Assembly: GCA_900316675.1 (NCBI GenBank)
Contig: ONDR01000011.1
Location: 1-64,000 of the forward strand
Reading direction: 5' to 3'
Length of the DNA: 64,000 bases
DNA from: an uncultured Bacteroidales bacterium
GTDB lineage: Bacteria > Bacteroidota > Bacteroidia > Bacteroidales > UBA932
Position 1 is the stretch's first letter, and each line of letters begins with the position of its first letter. This document shows, in pieces, positions 37,741 through 47,064 of this stretch. The notes beneath the pieces were generated by a model, which was not told where the DNA came from, did not search any database, and saw only the letters and a list, made by a program, of their open reading frames with translations. Made by a program: the position numbers and the translations under genes.

Positions 37741-38331
37741 TTACAGGCGTTTTAAAGCTTCTTTGATAAGAGCCTCCACTTTGATGTCGGGGCTCTTTTT
37801 TATTATTTCCGGCAGCACTTTATTGATGTTTGCCTTTGCAAAACCAAGCATTACCAGAGCCGTTGCGGCTTCATCTACAACAGCAGGATTTGCGCTTCCG
37901 ATTACTGCTGCAGGTGATTCTACACCACCGCCCTTGATGATCTTATCCTTAAGCTCCAGAACAAGACGTTGTGCGCTTTTAAGTCCGATTCCCTTGACGC
38001 TCTTAATCCTGTTAAGATCTTCTGCAATTATAGCATTGCGAATCTCTTCGTCCGTAAGCGAAGACAGCATCATTCTGGCAGAAGCAACGCCTATTCCGGA
38101 TACGCTTATAAGTAGTTTAAACAGCTCTCTTTCGTCTTTGGTAGCAAAGCCGTAAAATGAGTGCTCGTCCTCTCTAATATATTGATATACAAATACTTGG
38201 GCTTGTGGTTTGCCTTGCAGGTACTCATATGTCTGAAGGGAGATGAGCATTTCATATCCGATGCCTGCGCACTCTATAACTGTGCGTGCGGGCTGAAGCT
38301 CAACAACTGATCCTTTAATGTAGTCGTACAT
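37741..38331 (-). CDS. ruvA: Holliday junction DNA helicase subunit RuvA
   Basis: Binds the four-way junction and loads RuvB. The 196-residue length is usual. The N-terminal OB fold starts MYDYIKGSVVE; the helix-hairpin-helix motifs VSGIGVASARMML and VKGIGLKSAQRLVLELKDK contact DNA, and a small C-terminal RuvB-binding domain follows. It is convergent with and adjacent to mnmG, and shares a divergent promoter region with sufS. Confidence 0.96.
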   Translation of the reverse strand: MYDYIKGSVVELQPARTVIECAGIGYEMLISLQTYEYLQGKPQAQVFVYQYIREDEHSFYGFATKDERELFKLLISVSGIGVASARMMLSSLTDEEIRNAIIAEDLNRIKSVKGIGLKSAQRLVLELKDKIIKGGGVESPAAVIGSANPAVVDEAATALVMLGFAKANINKVLPEIIKKSPDIKVEALIKEALKRL

Positions 38332-38353
38332 ACGTAATATGTTCTAAGTTCTA

Positions 38354-38361
38354 CAAATGTA
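38354..38361 (-). promoter_or_regulatory. Promoter -7 box for ruvA
   Basis: TACATTTG on the minus strand matches TAnnTTTG, 23 bp before the ruvA start. Confidence 0.5.
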
Positions 38362-38373
38362 CGGAATTTTTAG

Positions 38374-38381
38374 TAATTTTG
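38374..38381 (+). promoter_or_regulatory. Promoter -7 box for the sufS operon
   Basis: TAATTTTG matches TAnnTTTG, 24 bp before the sufS ATG. Confidence 0.55.
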
Positions 38382-38404
38382 CAGGTTCTAAGAATAGATA
38401 ATAG

Positions 38405-39634
38405 ATGAACGTTCAAGATATTAGACAGCACTTTCCGGTATTATCCGAGGTTCTTCCCGGCAGGGGAGCCTTGGTATACCTAGATAACGCCGCCACAAGC
38501 CAAAGGCCTAAAGAGGTGTTAGATAAGTACTTATGGCTGTCAAACAAGGTTAATGCAAACATACACAGGGCTGTTCATTATCTTGCTGCAGAAGCTACTG
38601 CGCAGTATGAAGGCGCCCGTGAATCCGTCAGGGAATTCATCAACGCCGGTTCTACAAAAGAAATAATCTTTACCTCCGGTACTACGGCATCAATCAATAC
38701 CGTTGCTTATTCTTTTGGAGAAGCCTTTATCGGCAGGGGAGACAAGATAATTGTTTCGCAGGCAGAGCATCATTCCAACATTGTGCCCTGGCAGATGCTG
38801 GCACAGCGTAAAGGTGCTGAAATTCAGGTACTTCCGGTAGATGATAATGGCCATTTAAGGGTAGATCTCCTGCCCGGAATGCTTGATTCCAGGACAAAAC
38901 TCGTTGCCGTTACTCATATTTCCAACGTGCTTGGACTCGTTAATCCGGTTAAGGAAATCATAGAACTTGCACATGAAAAGGGCGTTCCCGTCCTTGTTGA
39001 CGGAGCGCAGGGTATTGTTCACGAAGTTGTTGATGTCCAGGCACTTGACTGCGATTTTTACGTTTTCTCCGGACACAAGATGTACGCTGCGCCGTTTACC
39101 GGCGTTCTGTACGGCAAGCAGCCTCTGCTGGAGAAGATGCCTCCGTTCTTTGGAGGAGGGGAGATGATAGCATCGGTCAGCTTTGAAAACGGCACCACCT
39201 ATGCTCCGCTGCCCGGAAAATTCGAGGCCGGCACGCAGAACCTTGCCGGCACGCCGACACTTACGGATGCGATAAATGTATGTAAACAATTCAGGGATAA
39301 AGAGATAGTGGCTAATCAGCAGAAAATTACAGACTATGTTCTGGACCAGCTGATGAGCGACGACAGGATAAGTCTTTACGGTGTTCCACGTGGAAACATT
39401 GCCAAGATTCCTCTGTTCAGTTTCTCTGTAAAGGGCGCTCACCACGAAGACCTGGCACTTATCCTGGATAAAATGGGTATTGCCGTTAGGTCCGGCCAGA
39501 TGTGCGCAGAACCCATTATGGACCGCTTTGGCGTAACCGGAATGCTTCGTGCGTCATTTGCGCCTTACAACACTATGGAAGAGGCAGAATACTTTATCAA
39601 AAGCCTTGACAGAGCCATTAAAATGCTTGTTTAA
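38405..39634 (+). CDS. sufS: Cysteine desulfurase SufS
   Basis: PLP enzyme that takes sulfur from cysteine for Fe-S cluster assembly. The 409-residue group II desulfurase has DNAATSQRP at 27-35, AEHHSNIVPW, the PLP lysine K225 in FSGHKMYAAP, and the catalytic Cys367 in RSGQMCAEP. It is followed by sufE (4 bp) and sufT, so it heads a sulfur-mobilisation operon. The scaffold genes sufBCD, often adjacent in Bacteroidota, are not here. A parS-like site is embedded in codons 326-331. Confidence 0.96.
   Translation: MNVQDIRQHFPVLSEVLPGRGALVYLDNAATSQRPKEVLDKYLWLSNKVNANIHRAVHYLAAEATAQYEGARESVREFINAGSTKEIIFTSGTTASINTVAYSFGEAFIGRGDKIIVSQAEHHSNIVPWQMLAQRKGAEIQVLPVDDNGHLRVDLLPGMLDSRTKLVAVTHISNVLGLVNPVKEIIELAHEKGVPVLVDGAQGIVHEVVDVQALDCDFYVFSGHKMYAAPFTGVLYGKQPLLEKMPPFFGGGEMIASVSFENGTTYAPLPGKFEAGTQNLAGTPTLTDAINVCKQFRDKEIVANQQKITDYVLDQLMSDDRISLYGVPRGNIAKIPLFSFSVKGAHHEDLALILDKMGIAVRSGQMCAEPIMDRFGVTGMLRASFAPYNTMEEAEYFIKSLDRAIKMLV
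39382..39395. other. Second parS-like site, inside sufS
   Basis: TGTTCCACGTGGAA matches 14 consecutive positions of the 16-bp consensus; the last two bases are swapped (AC for CA). The palindromic core TTCCACGTGGAA is at 39384-39395. Confidence 0.75.
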
Positions 39635-39638
39635 GACA

Positions 39639-40061
39639 ATGGAACCGACCAAAACAATACAGGAGACAGAAGCCGACATCATAGAGAATTTCTCTATGTT
39701 TGACCAGTGGCTGGACAAATACGAGTATCTGATAGATCTTGGAAAGAATCTGGAAGCTTACCCGGAAGACCGTAAATCAGAAGAATACCTAATCAAGGGC
39801 TGCCAGTCCAGGGTTTGGCTTGCTACCGATTTCAAGGACGGCCGCCTGTGGTTCAAAGCAGACAGCGATGCCATTATAACCAAAGGCATAATTTCCTTGC
39901 TTATAAGTGTTTATAATGGCCGCACCCCGGCAGAGATTCTGGGCTCTGACTTCTCTTTTGTAGAGAAAATAGGCCTTAGGGAGAATCTTTCGCCCACCAG
40001 GGCAAACGGCCTTGTGTCCATGATAGAAACAATCCGCCGCAGGGCGGCAGAAAACGCTTGA
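39639..40061 (+). CDS. sufE: Sulfur acceptor protein SufE
   Basis: Accepts persulfide sulfur from SufS and passes it to the SufBCD scaffold. ATG at 39639 gives 140 residues; the open frame begins earlier inside sufS, but that part is out-of-frame sufS sequence. The persulfide-carrying Cys55 is in IKGCQSRVW, the family hallmark, and SPTRANGLVSMIETIRRRA closes the protein. The 4-bp spacing to sufS indicates one operon. Confidence 0.94.
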   Translation: MEPTKTIQETEADIIENFSMFDQWLDKYEYLIDLGKNLEAYPEDRKSEEYLIKGCQSRVWLATDFKDGRLWFKADSDAIITKGIISLLISVYNGRTPAEILGSDFSFVEKIGLRENLSPTRANGLVSMIETIRRRAAENA

Positions 40062-40063
40062 AA

Positions 40064-40423
40064 ATGAGCACAAAAGATACAGAAAAAGAAGTACTTACGG
40101 CAGAAGACCTCAAAGAACTGGCACCTCTTTACAGCGATGTCGTTCTTGCCCTTAAGCAGGTCTATGACCCGGAAATACCCGTAAACATTTATGACCTGGG
40201 CCTTATTTACGAGCTCCAGATCAATAAAAAGCGCGAGGTCTATATAGAAATGACCTTCACCGCCCCCAACTGCCCCATGGCAGACGAAGTTCTGGCAGAG
40301 GTTAAGACCAGCGTAGAGGACGTGCCCGGCGTGACGGGCTGTACGATAGAACTTGTATTTGAGCCCGCCTGGGACCAGAGCATGCTTTCAGACGAAGCCC
40401 GCGTAGATCTGGGACTTGACTAA
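40064..40423 (+). CDS. sufT: SufT-like Fe-S assembly protein (MIP18/DUF59 family)
   Basis: A 119-residue cytoplasmic protein of the MIP18/PaaD-like family, involved in Fe-S cluster maturation. Conserved features are VYDPEIPVNIYDLGLIYEL and a Cys in TAPNCPMADEV. A TTG at 40058 overlapping the sufE stop is an alternative start. It is the third gene of the sufS-sufE-sufT operon; folK follows after 12 bp and may be cotranscribed. Confidence 0.9.
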   Translation: MSTKDTEKEVLTAEDLKELAPLYSDVVLALKQVYDPEIPVNIYDLGLIYELQINKKREVYIEMTFTAPNCPMADEVLAEVKTSVEDVPGVTGCTIELVFEPAWDQSMLSDEARVDLGLD

Positions 40424-40435
40424 AACGGCAGGGTA

Positions 40436-40912
40436 ATGAAGGAATTGTATTTGTCTTTAGGCTCGAATCTGGGAGACCGTGAAGCAAACATTCGCATGGC
40501 GATTGACGAGCTTGAAGCCTTCCTGCGCAATAAGGCAATCTTTTCCGGACTTATGGAATACCCTTCCTGGGGCTTTCAGGGCTGCGATTTTTTAAATTGT
40601 GTGGTACGGTTCGATATCCCTGATTGCGGGGCCGACACTACCCTTTTCCTGACTGCCCTGCTAAGGCAGATCAAGAAAATAGAAGCGGTACAGGGCCGGG
40701 AAGAAAAATTTGAAACCAGGCCCGACGGCAGCAGAATCTACCATAACAGGCAAATTGACATCGACATTCTGTTTTACGGAACAGAAAAGCTTGATACAGA
40801 ATTGCTTAAGGTTCCGCATCCGCTGGCCGGAGTACGAAACTTCGTACTTGAACCGCTTGCCAAAGTTGCATCGGAAACGTTTAAAAAAGACTTTCCATTC
40901 TATTTTCAATAG
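40436..40912 (+). CDS. folK: Hydroxymethyldihydropterin pyrophosphokinase
   Basis: Transfers pyrophosphate from ATP to 6-hydroxymethyl-dihydropterin in folate synthesis. The 158-residue length is typical. SLGSNLGDRE is at 6-15, and NRQIDIDILFYG carries the metal-binding aspartates; the HPL motif (VPHPLAGVRNFVLEPL) completes the family pattern. It lies at the end of the suf operon on the same strand and is followed by a new promoter for glyS. Confidence 0.94.
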   Translation: MKELYLSLGSNLGDREANIRMAIDELEAFLRNKAIFSGLMEYPSWGFQGCDFLNCVVRFDIPDCGADTTLFLTALLRQIKKIEAVQGREEKFETRPDGSRIYHNRQIDIDILFYGTEKLDTELLKVPHPLAGVRNFVLEPLAKVASETFKKDFPFYFQ

Positions 40913-40919
40913 AAATGAT

Positions 40920-40927
40920 TAATTTTG
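40920..40927 (+). promoter_or_regulatory. Promoter -7 box for glyS
   Basis: TAATTTTG matches TAnnTTTG, 54 bp before the glyS ATG. Confidence 0.55.
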
Positions 40928-40980
40928 CAGCCGCAAACGCAAACCAATTGAATAAAAGATAGTTAAAGAAACAAAAAGAT

Positions 40981-42519
40981 ATGACACAGGACGAACTTTT
41001 CAAGATTCTGGTAGCTCACTGCAAGGAATACGGATTTATCTTCCCTTCCAGCGAGATTTATGACGGACTGGCCGCTGTTTACGATTATGGCCAGATGGGA
41101 GCAGAACTCAAAAACAACATCAAGAGATACTGGTGGGAGGCAATGACCCGCCTTAACGAAAACGTTGTCGGCATTGATTCCTGCGTCTTCATGCACCCCA
41201 AGACATGGGTAGCATCAGGTCACGTAGCAGCCTTCAACGACCCTCTCATCGACAATAAAGACTCAAAGAAACGCTATCGCGCAGACAATCTTATAGAGGA
41301 TTATCTTGGCAAGATAGAAGAAAAGATAAACAAAGAGGTTGCAAAGGGTAAGAAGAAGTTCGGAGACTCTTTTGACGAGGCTCAGTTCCGTGCAACCAAC
41401 CCCAATGTGCTTCGCGAGCAGGCAAAGTACGACGAGGTTCACTCCCGTTACCTTGCCGCAGAGCAGGCCAACGACCTTAAGGCATACCGCGACATCATCG
41501 TTGACTGCGGTATTGTCTGCCCTATTTCCGGTACCTGCAACTGGACCGACGTAAGGCAGTTCAACCTTATGTTCAGCACCCAGGGCTCTACCACCGGCAA
41601 TGCAGACGACGTTCTTTATCTGCGTCCGGAGACCGCCCAGGGCATCTTTGTAGAGTATCTGAACGTACAGAAAACCGGCCGTATGAAGATTCCTTTCGGT
41701 ATCGCACAGATTGGAAAGGCCTTCAGAAACGAGATCGTAGCACGCCAGTTCATCTTCAGGATGAAGGAGTTCGAGCAGATGGAAATGGAGTTCTTCTGCC
41801 GTCCCGGAACAGAGATGGAGTGGTTCAAGAAGTGGAAAGAGAACCGTATGAAGTGGCATGTAAACCTTGGCATGGGCGCAGAGAACTATCGCTTCCACGA
41901 CCACGAGAAACTTGCTCACTATGCAAATGCAGCAACCGATATCGAGTTCAACTTCCCCTTCGGTTTCAAAGAGCTTGAGGGTATCCACAGCCGTACTGAC
42001 TTCGACCTTGGCAACCACCAGAAGATTTCCGGCAAGAAGATTCAGTACTTCGACCCCGAGACCGGCGAAAGCTATGTTCCTTACTGCGTAGAGACTTCAA
42101 TTGGCGTAGATCGTATGTTCCTGGCCATCCTGAGCCACTCATACAAGGTAGAAGATCTTCCCGGCGGAGACAGCCGCGTAGTTCTTAGCATTCCCGCTCC
42201 CCTGGCACCGGTTAAGGTTGCCATCCTTCCTCTTGTTAAGAAGGACGGCCTGCCGGAGAAGGCCCAGGAGGTTGTTAACGAGATCAAGTACGACTTTGCA
42301 TATCAGTACGACGAGAAAGACTCCATTGGCAAGCGTTACCGCCGTCAGGATGCAATTGGCACCCCGTTCTGCGTAACAATCGACAACGAGACCATGAACG
42401 ACAATTGCGTTACTGTTCGTGACCGCGACACCATGGAGCAGACCCGCATTCCTATTGCAGAGCTTCGTGATATGATTGATCGCAAGGTTAATATGCGCAA
42501 CCTGCTTAAGAATCTGTAA
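40981..42519 (+). CDS. glyS: Glycine-tRNA ligase (dimeric type)
   Basis: Class II synthetase charging tRNA-Gly, 512 residues, the eukaryote/archaea-like alpha2 type used by Bacteroidota. Motif 2 is FRNEIVARQFIFRMKEFEQMEMEFF and motif 3 lies in VETSIGVDRMFLAIL. The C-terminal anticodon-binding domain begins at about 400 (PLAPVKVAILPLVKK). It has its own promoter and is followed after 11 bp by a membrane HTH regulator gene that may be cotranscribed. Confidence 0.97.
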   Translation: MTQDELFKILVAHCKEYGFIFPSSEIYDGLAAVYDYGQMGAELKNNIKRYWWEAMTRLNENVVGIDSCVFMHPKTWVASGHVAAFNDPLIDNKDSKKRYRADNLIEDYLGKIEEKINKEVAKGKKKFGDSFDEAQFRATNPNVLREQAKYDEVHSRYLAAEQANDLKAYRDIIVDCGIVCPISGTCNWTDVRQFNLMFSTQGSTTGNADDVLYLRPETAQGIFVEYLNVQKTGRMKIPFGIAQIGKAFRNEIVARQFIFRMKEFEQMEMEFFCRPGTEMEWFKKWKENRMKWHVNLGMGAENYRFHDHEKLAHYANAATDIEFNFPFGFKELEGIHSRTDFDLGNHQKISGKKIQYFDPETGESYVPYCVETSIGVDRMFLAILSHSYKVEDLPGGDSRVVLSIPAPLAPVKVAILPLVKKDGLPEKAQEVVNEIKYDFAYQYDEKDSIGKRYRRQDAIGTPFCVTIDNETMNDNCVTVRDRDTMEQTRIPIAELRDMIDRKVNMRNLLKNL

Positions 42520-42530
42520 ATCAAATTTTT

Positions 42531-43238
42531 ATGCTTCGGCTTCTAATGGATTTCATTCTTCCGCTGCAGGCCTCAGTTCAGGCCGCGGCGGAAGGGGAGC
42601 CGTTGTACAGGGACTTCCGGGAGTTGGAATTGCGTCTGGAAGCCGCCAATGAGCGGATGCTCTACATCCGAATCATTTTTATTATCGCGCTTGTCCTGAT
42701 TGTCCTGTTCTTTCAGTACTTAAGGCTAAGGGACCGTCGCCGCCGCGATGCAGAAAAGCTGGAAAATGAGCGCATCATGGCCATTGCGGAGGACCTGCGG
42801 GCCCGTTTGGAAGATGCAGAATCGGCTGCATCGGCACAGAAGAAGTCTATGCTGGACAAGATGGGCCTGAATGTGCTGGAGCGCCTTTGTGAGCAGTATT
42901 ATATTTACGAGGGGACAGAGAATCTTCAGCCAAAACTGCTAAAAGAGGCTAAATCTGTCATTGAGGATTTGCGGGCCGATTCAAGCCAGTTGGAGAAGAC
43001 CCTTGATGCTCAGAAAAACGGCATTGTAGCCAGGTTTAAGGCACAATTTCCAAAAATTAAAGAAGAAGACGTGCGGCTTTTCTGCTTCCTTGCCGCCGGC
43101 TTCAATTCCACCACCATTTCTACTTTGATGGAAAAGGACAAGCAGAATGTCTATAACAAAATCTGGCGCCTCAAGACCCGCATCTCCGAGTCCGACGCGC
43201 CCGACAAAGACCAATTCCTTCAGGTTATTACTAAGTAA
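42531..43238 (+). CDS. Membrane-anchored HTH regulator, short paralogue of 3924-5570
   Basis: A 235-residue protein. A short periplasmic or signal-like N-terminus precedes one transmembrane helix near 46-62 (IIFIIALVLIVLFFQYL) and a long coiled coil. The C-terminal LuxR-like HTH reads FPKIKEEDVRLFCFLAAGFNSTTISTLMEKDKQNVYNKIWRLKTRI. This C-terminal part aligns with the end of the TPR regulator at 3924-5570, but the TPR sensor is absent. It sits 11 bp after glyS. It may act as a membrane-tethered DNA-binding protein; ligand and targets are unknown. Confidence 0.8.
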   Translation: MLRLLMDFILPLQASVQAAAEGEPLYRDFRELELRLEAANERMLYIRIIFIIALVLIVLFFQYLRLRDRRRRDAEKLENERIMAIAEDLRARLEDAESAASAQKKSMLDKMGLNVLERLCEQYYIYEGTENLQPKLLKEAKSVIEDLRADSSQLEKTLDAQKNGIVARFKAQFPKIKEEDVRLFCFLAAGFNSTTISTLMEKDKQNVYNKIWRLKTRISESDAPDKDQFLQVITK

Positions 43239-43244
43239 AATACT

Positions 43245-44039
43245 TTACGCAAAGTCGTTGGTGAGGGCGATGAAGTCTTCTACTGAGAGGCGTTCGGGGC
43301 GAAGCTCAAAGACGGGCCTGGCCGTGAAAGAGGCAAGATCCTCTGCGCTCCAGCCTTCTTTTTCTGCCTTCTTCAGGATGAGCGGCTTAAGCGAATTGCG
43401 AAGGGTCTTGCGGCGCTGGCCGAAGGCTGTCTTAACGACTGTCTTGAAAGCGGCCTCGTCGCAGCCAAGGCTCGTGCGGCTGCCGCGCCTAAGGCGAATT
43501 ACTGCAGACTGAACCTTAGGCGGGGGAGCAAAGCAACCGGAACCCACGGTAAACAGATACTCAATGTCGTACCAGGCCTGCAGAAGAACGGACAGAATAC
43601 CGTAAGTCTTGCTGCCGGGGCCCTCTGCGATGCGCTCTGCAACCTCTTTCTGCACCATGCAGACAACCTGCGGAATGCGTTCGCGGTAATCCAGGACCTT
43701 GAAGAAAATCTGCGAAGAAATATTATAAGGGAAGTTACCGATAACATTGAAGTTTCCCTTGAAAAATACATCTGGATTAACCTTAAGGAAGTCTCCAAGA
43801 AGGACTCTTCCGTTAGCCTCCGGGAAGTGCGTGAGCAGGTAGTCAACGCTCTCTGCGTCAACCTCTACAGCCTTGACGTTCAGGTCTTTACGCTGCCACA
43901 GATACTGGGTAAGTACGCCCATGCCCGGGCCAACCTCCAGGACGTCTCCGGGGCTGTCCAGTGCATCTACGATTGCGCGGGCTATACTCTGGTCTGTAAG
44001 GAAATGCTGACCAAGCGCTTTTTTTGCTCTAACTTCCAT
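43245..44039 (-). CDS. rsmA: 16S rRNA dimethyladenosine transferase
   Basis: Methylates two adjacent adenosines in the 3' stem-loop of 16S rRNA (KsgA). The 264-residue protein starts with KKALGQHFLTD, followed by SAM motif I EVGPGMGVLTQYL and the catalytic NFPYNIS motif; PPPKVQSAVIRL follows. The promoter box is at 44060-44067, divergent from aspS. It is convergent with the HTH gene, with 6 bp between stops. Confidence 0.96.
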   Translation of the reverse strand: MEVRAKKALGQHFLTDQSIARAIVDALDSPGDVLEVGPGMGVLTQYLWQRKDLNVKAVEVDAESVDYLLTHFPEANGRVLLGDFLKVNPDVFFKGNFNVIGNFPYNISSQIFFKVLDYRERIPQVVCMVQKEVAERIAEGPGSKTYGILSVLLQAWYDIEYLFTVGSGCFAPPPKVQSAVIRLRRGSRTSLGCDEAAFKTVVKTAFGQRRKTLRNSLKPLILKKAEKEGWSAEDLASFTARPVFELRPERLSVEDFIALTNDFA

Positions 44040-44059
44040 AAGTTCAGATTATTCTGCTG

Positions 44060-44067
44060 CAAATATA
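44060..44067 (-). promoter_or_regulatory. Promoter -7 box for rsmA
   Basis: TATATTTG on the minus strand matches TAnnTTTG, 21 bp before the rsmA start. Confidence 0.55.
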
Positions 44068-44087
44068 CGTTTTTCATAGCAATTTAT

Positions 44088-44095
44088 TAACTTTG
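44088..44095 (+). promoter_or_regulatory. Promoter -7 box for aspS
   Basis: TAACTTTG matches TAnnTTTG, 33 bp before the aspS ATG at 44129. Confidence 0.55.
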
Positions 44096-44128
44096 CAGGA
44101 TAGAATAAGAGAAATAATAAAACTCAAT

Positions 44129-45898
44129 ATGTACAGAACACACACTTGCGGTCAGCTCCGCATAGAAAATGTCGGCCAGACCGTCACCCTGGCCGGTTGG
44201 GTTCAGAAATCCCGCAAACTTGGCGGAATGACATTCATTGACCTAAGGGACCGTTACGGCATCACCCAGCTTGTAGTAGAGGCAGATGCTCCTGCTGCCC
44301 TGGTAGAGGCCGCAAACAGCCTTGGACGTGAATTCGTAATCCAGGCTAAAGGCGAGGTTCTTGAGCGCCAGAGCAAGAACGCCAAGATGGCCACCGGTGA
44401 CATAGAGATTAAGGTTTCAGAAATTAACATCCTTAACAAGTCCGTAACTCCCCCGTTCACCATTGAAGACGTGAGCGACGGTGGCGACGACCTTAGAATG
44501 AAATACCGTTACCTTGACCTGCGCCGCGGCCCGCTGAAGGATGCCCTCATGCTTCGTCACCGCATGGCGCACGAGATTCGTAACTACCTGGACGATAAGG
44601 GTTTCATGGAAATCGAAACACCTTACCTTATCAAATCCACCCCTGAAGGCGCCCGCGACTTTGTGGTTCCTTCACGCATGAATCCCGGCCAGTTCTACGC
44701 CCTGCCGCAGAGCCCCCAGACCTTCAAACAGCTGCTTATGGTAGCCGGTTATGACCGCTACTTCCAGATTGTTCGCTGCTTCAGGGACGAGGACCTTCGT
44801 GCAGACCGCCAGCCGGAATTTACCCAGATAGACTGCGAGATGTCGTTCGTAGAGCAGGAAGACGTACTGAACACCTTCGAGGGCATGATGCGCAACCTGT
44901 TCAAGAACGTTCTGGGTGTAGAGATTCCCAATCCTCTGCCCCGCATGAGCTGGTACGATGCCATGGACAACTACGGCAGCGACAAGCCGGACGTTCGTTT
45001 TGGAATGACTATCCACGAGATTACAGAGCAGGCCAAGGGCAAGGGCTTCAGCGTTCTTGACGGGGCCGGTTACATTGGCGCAATTGCCGTTCCCGGTGCG
45101 TCAGAGTACACCCGCAAGCAGCTGGACGAGCTTACAGAATGGGTAAAACGCCCTCAGGTAGGCGCCAAAGGCCTTATCTATATAAAGGTTAATACAGACG
45201 GCACATTCAAGTCTTCTATTGACAAGTTCTATACTCCTGAAGACCTTGCAAAACTGGCCCAGGCCGTAGAGGCAAAGGCCGGAGACCTCATTCTTGTAAT
45301 GAGCGGTGACAACAAGCGCAAGGTCCAGACCATGCTTGGCGTACTTCGTATAGAGATGGGCAACCGTCTTGGCCTGCGTGATCCCAAGGTCTTCGCTCCT
45401 CTTTGGATCGTTGACTTCCCTCTTCTTGAGTGGGATGACGAAACCCAGCGCTTCTATGCTATGCACCATCCTTTCACCGCACCTAAGCCGGAGCATGAAA
45501 AATGGTTCTACAGCAACAAGAAAGAAGACCTGGAGCGCGTTTGCGCCAATGCTTACGACTTCGTGCTCAATGGTACCGAGCTTGGTGGCGGAAGTATCCG
45601 TATCCACGATGCAGAGATGCAGAAGAGAATGTTCGAAGTGCTTGGAATCAGCCCGGAGGATGCAGAATACAAGTTCGGCTTCATTATCCACGCATTCCAG
45701 TACGGTGCACCGCCTCACGGTGGTTTGGCCTTCGGCTTCGACCGCGTATGCGCCCTCTTCGGCGGCAGCGACTCTATCCGCGACTACATTGCCTTCCCTA
45801 AGAACAATCAGGGCCGCGATGTGATGATAGATTCCCCGTCTAAGATTGACCAGGAACAGATGGATGAGCTTCAGATAGCATCCACCGTTAAAGAATAA
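44129..45898 (+). CDS. aspS: Aspartate-tRNA ligase
   Basis: Class II synthetase, 589 residues from ATG 44129 ([11 protein letters not shown]); the open frame reaches 44093, but that extension lies over the promoter box. An N-terminal OB fold binds the anticodon ([23 protein letters not shown]). Motif 2 is [18 protein letters not shown], and motif 3 is [15 protein letters not shown]. The bacterial GAD insertion domain occupies the middle, so it is the bacterial type. It ends at a clear terminator. Confidence 0.97.
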   Translation: MYRTHTCGQLRIENVGQTVTLAGWVQKSRKLGGMTFIDLRDRYGITQLVVEADAPAALVEAANSLGREFVIQAKGEVLERQSKNAKMATGDIEIKVSEINILNKSVTPPFTIEDVSDGGDDLRMKYRYLDLRRGPLKDALMLRHRMAHEIRNYLDDKGFMEIETPYLIKSTPEGARDFVVPSRMNPGQFYALPQSPQTFKQLLMVAGYDRYFQIVRCFRDEDLRADRQPEFTQIDCEMSFVEQEDVLNTFEGMMRNLFKNVLGVEIPNPLPRMSWYDAMDNYGSDKPDVRFGMTIHEITEQAKGKGFSVLDGAGYIGAIAVPGASEYTRKQLDELTEWVKRPQVGAKGLIYIKVNTDGTFKSSIDKFYTPEDLAKLAQAVEAKAGDLILVMSGDNKRKVQTMLGVLRIEMGNRLGLRDPKVFAPLWIVDFPLLEWDDETQRFYAMHHPFTAPKPEHEKWFYSNKKEDLERVCANAYDFVLNGTELGGGSIRIHDAEMQKRMFEVLGISPEDAEYKFGFIIHAFQYGAPPHGGLAFGFDRVCALFGGSDSIRDYIAFPKNNQGRDVMIDSPSKIDQEQMDELQIASTVKE

Positions 45899-45903
45899 AA
45901 ATT

Positions 45904-45931
45904 TAGGCTCCCAATCGGGAGCCTATTTTTT
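45904..45931. terminator. Rho-independent terminator after aspS
   Basis: TAGGCTCCC (45904-45912) pairs perfectly with GGGAGCCTA (45917-45925) around AATC, followed by six T. It may also serve manC from the other side. Confidence 0.9.
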
Positions 45932-45936
45932 AGGTT

Positions 45937-47055
45937 TTATCTGAACTTTTCGAAGTCCGGAAGGCCGGTGAAGGATGTAATCTCGTTGTAAGCATTCATA
46001 TCACGCGGACAGATAAGCAGGACATCGTCGGTATCCACCACAATGAAGTTCTCCAGGCCGCGTACAGCCATCATCTTCTTGCGGTTTGATGTCAAAGCAA
46101 TATTGTCTTTGCAGTCCTTAATAAGCTTAGACTCTGAATTACAGATATTTCCTTCTGTGTCCAGGGCATCGTCGCCGGTATTGTTGGTAACGGTAGATTC
46201 GTACAGCTCTTCCCAATTGTCCAGATCCATCCATTTGAAAGTAATGGGATAGATCCATGCCCGGGAGGTGTTTTCCATTACACCATAGTCGATGGAAAGC
46301 TTAGGGCAGTCGGCATAAACCTTATGCAGGAAGGCCGATTCGGCGGGCGTGCCGATTGCCGCTTCCCAACCTTCGAACAATGAGGTTATGGACGGCATAT
46401 ATTTTACACATTCTTCCAGAATGATGGATGCCTTCCAAACAAAGATACCACTGTTCCAGAAAAACTCTCCGCTCTTGAGGAAGGCCTCTGCAATATGGAT
46501 GTCAGGCTTCTCTGTGAAGGTTTTTACTGGGGCGGGAAGACCTGCATCGCGCGCCTCTTTGCCGCCTGTTACCTGAATGTAACCATAGCTGGGCTCCGGC
46601 CTTGTAGGAATAACGCCCATCGCCAGCAGGACATCGTGCTCGGCAGCATAAATCATGGCTTTTTCCGTTGTCCCGCGGGTGTTTTCGTCCCTGCGGATGA
46701 TGTTATCTGCCGGCATCATTATCATTACGGCCTGCGGATCCCGTTTGATAACCGTGTAAGCTGAATAAACGGTACAGGGTGCGGTGTGGCGCCCTACGGG
46801 CTCAAGCAGAAGGTTATTATCCGGCAGCTCCGGAATAAGTTTTTTGACGTGGTCTTTGTATTCTTCAAGGGTGGTGACCAAAATGTTCTCTGCGGGAACC
46901 AAATCCAGACATCTTTCATATGCGAGGCGCAGCATGGTTTCGCGGCGCGGACCGATAGAAGTGAATTGCTTTGGTTTGTTGTCACGGCTCCATGGCCATA
47001 GCTTGTCACCGGAACCACCGGCCATAAGAACGCAGTAAAATTTTTTATCTAACAT
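45937..47055 (-). CDS. manC: Mannose-1-phosphate guanylyltransferase
   Basis: Makes GDP-mannose from mannose-1-phosphate and GTP for surface polysaccharides. The 372-residue nucleotidyltransferase has MAGGSGDKLWPWSRDNKPKQF-like N-terminal residues, VMIMMPADNII and ESFLHKVYADCPKLSIDYGVME-type signature elements. In the pyrophosphorylase loop the usual Arg (GxGxRLWP) is Lys18. No phosphomannose isomerase domain is fused. It is the last gene of the leftward cdaA-mutS2-yraN-manC run. Confidence 0.92.
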   Translation of the reverse strand: MLDKKFYCVLMAGGSGDKLWPWSRDNKPKQFTSIGPRRETMLRLAYERCLDLVPAENILVTTLEEYKDHVKKLIPELPDNNLLLEPVGRHTAPCTVYSAYTVIKRDPQAVMIMMPADNIIRRDENTRGTTEKAMIYAAEHDVLLAMGVIPTRPEPSYGYIQVTGGKEARDAGLPAPVKTFTEKPDIHIAEAFLKSGEFFWNSGIFVWKASIILEECVKYMPSITSLFEGWEAAIGTPAESAFLHKVYADCPKLSIDYGVMENTSRAWIYPITFKWMDLDNWEELYESTVTNNTGDDALDTEGNICNSESKLIKDCKDNIALTSNRKKMMAVRGLENFIVVDTDDVLLICPRDMNAYNEITSFTGLPDFEKFR

Positions 47056-47064
47056 ATATGTGGT

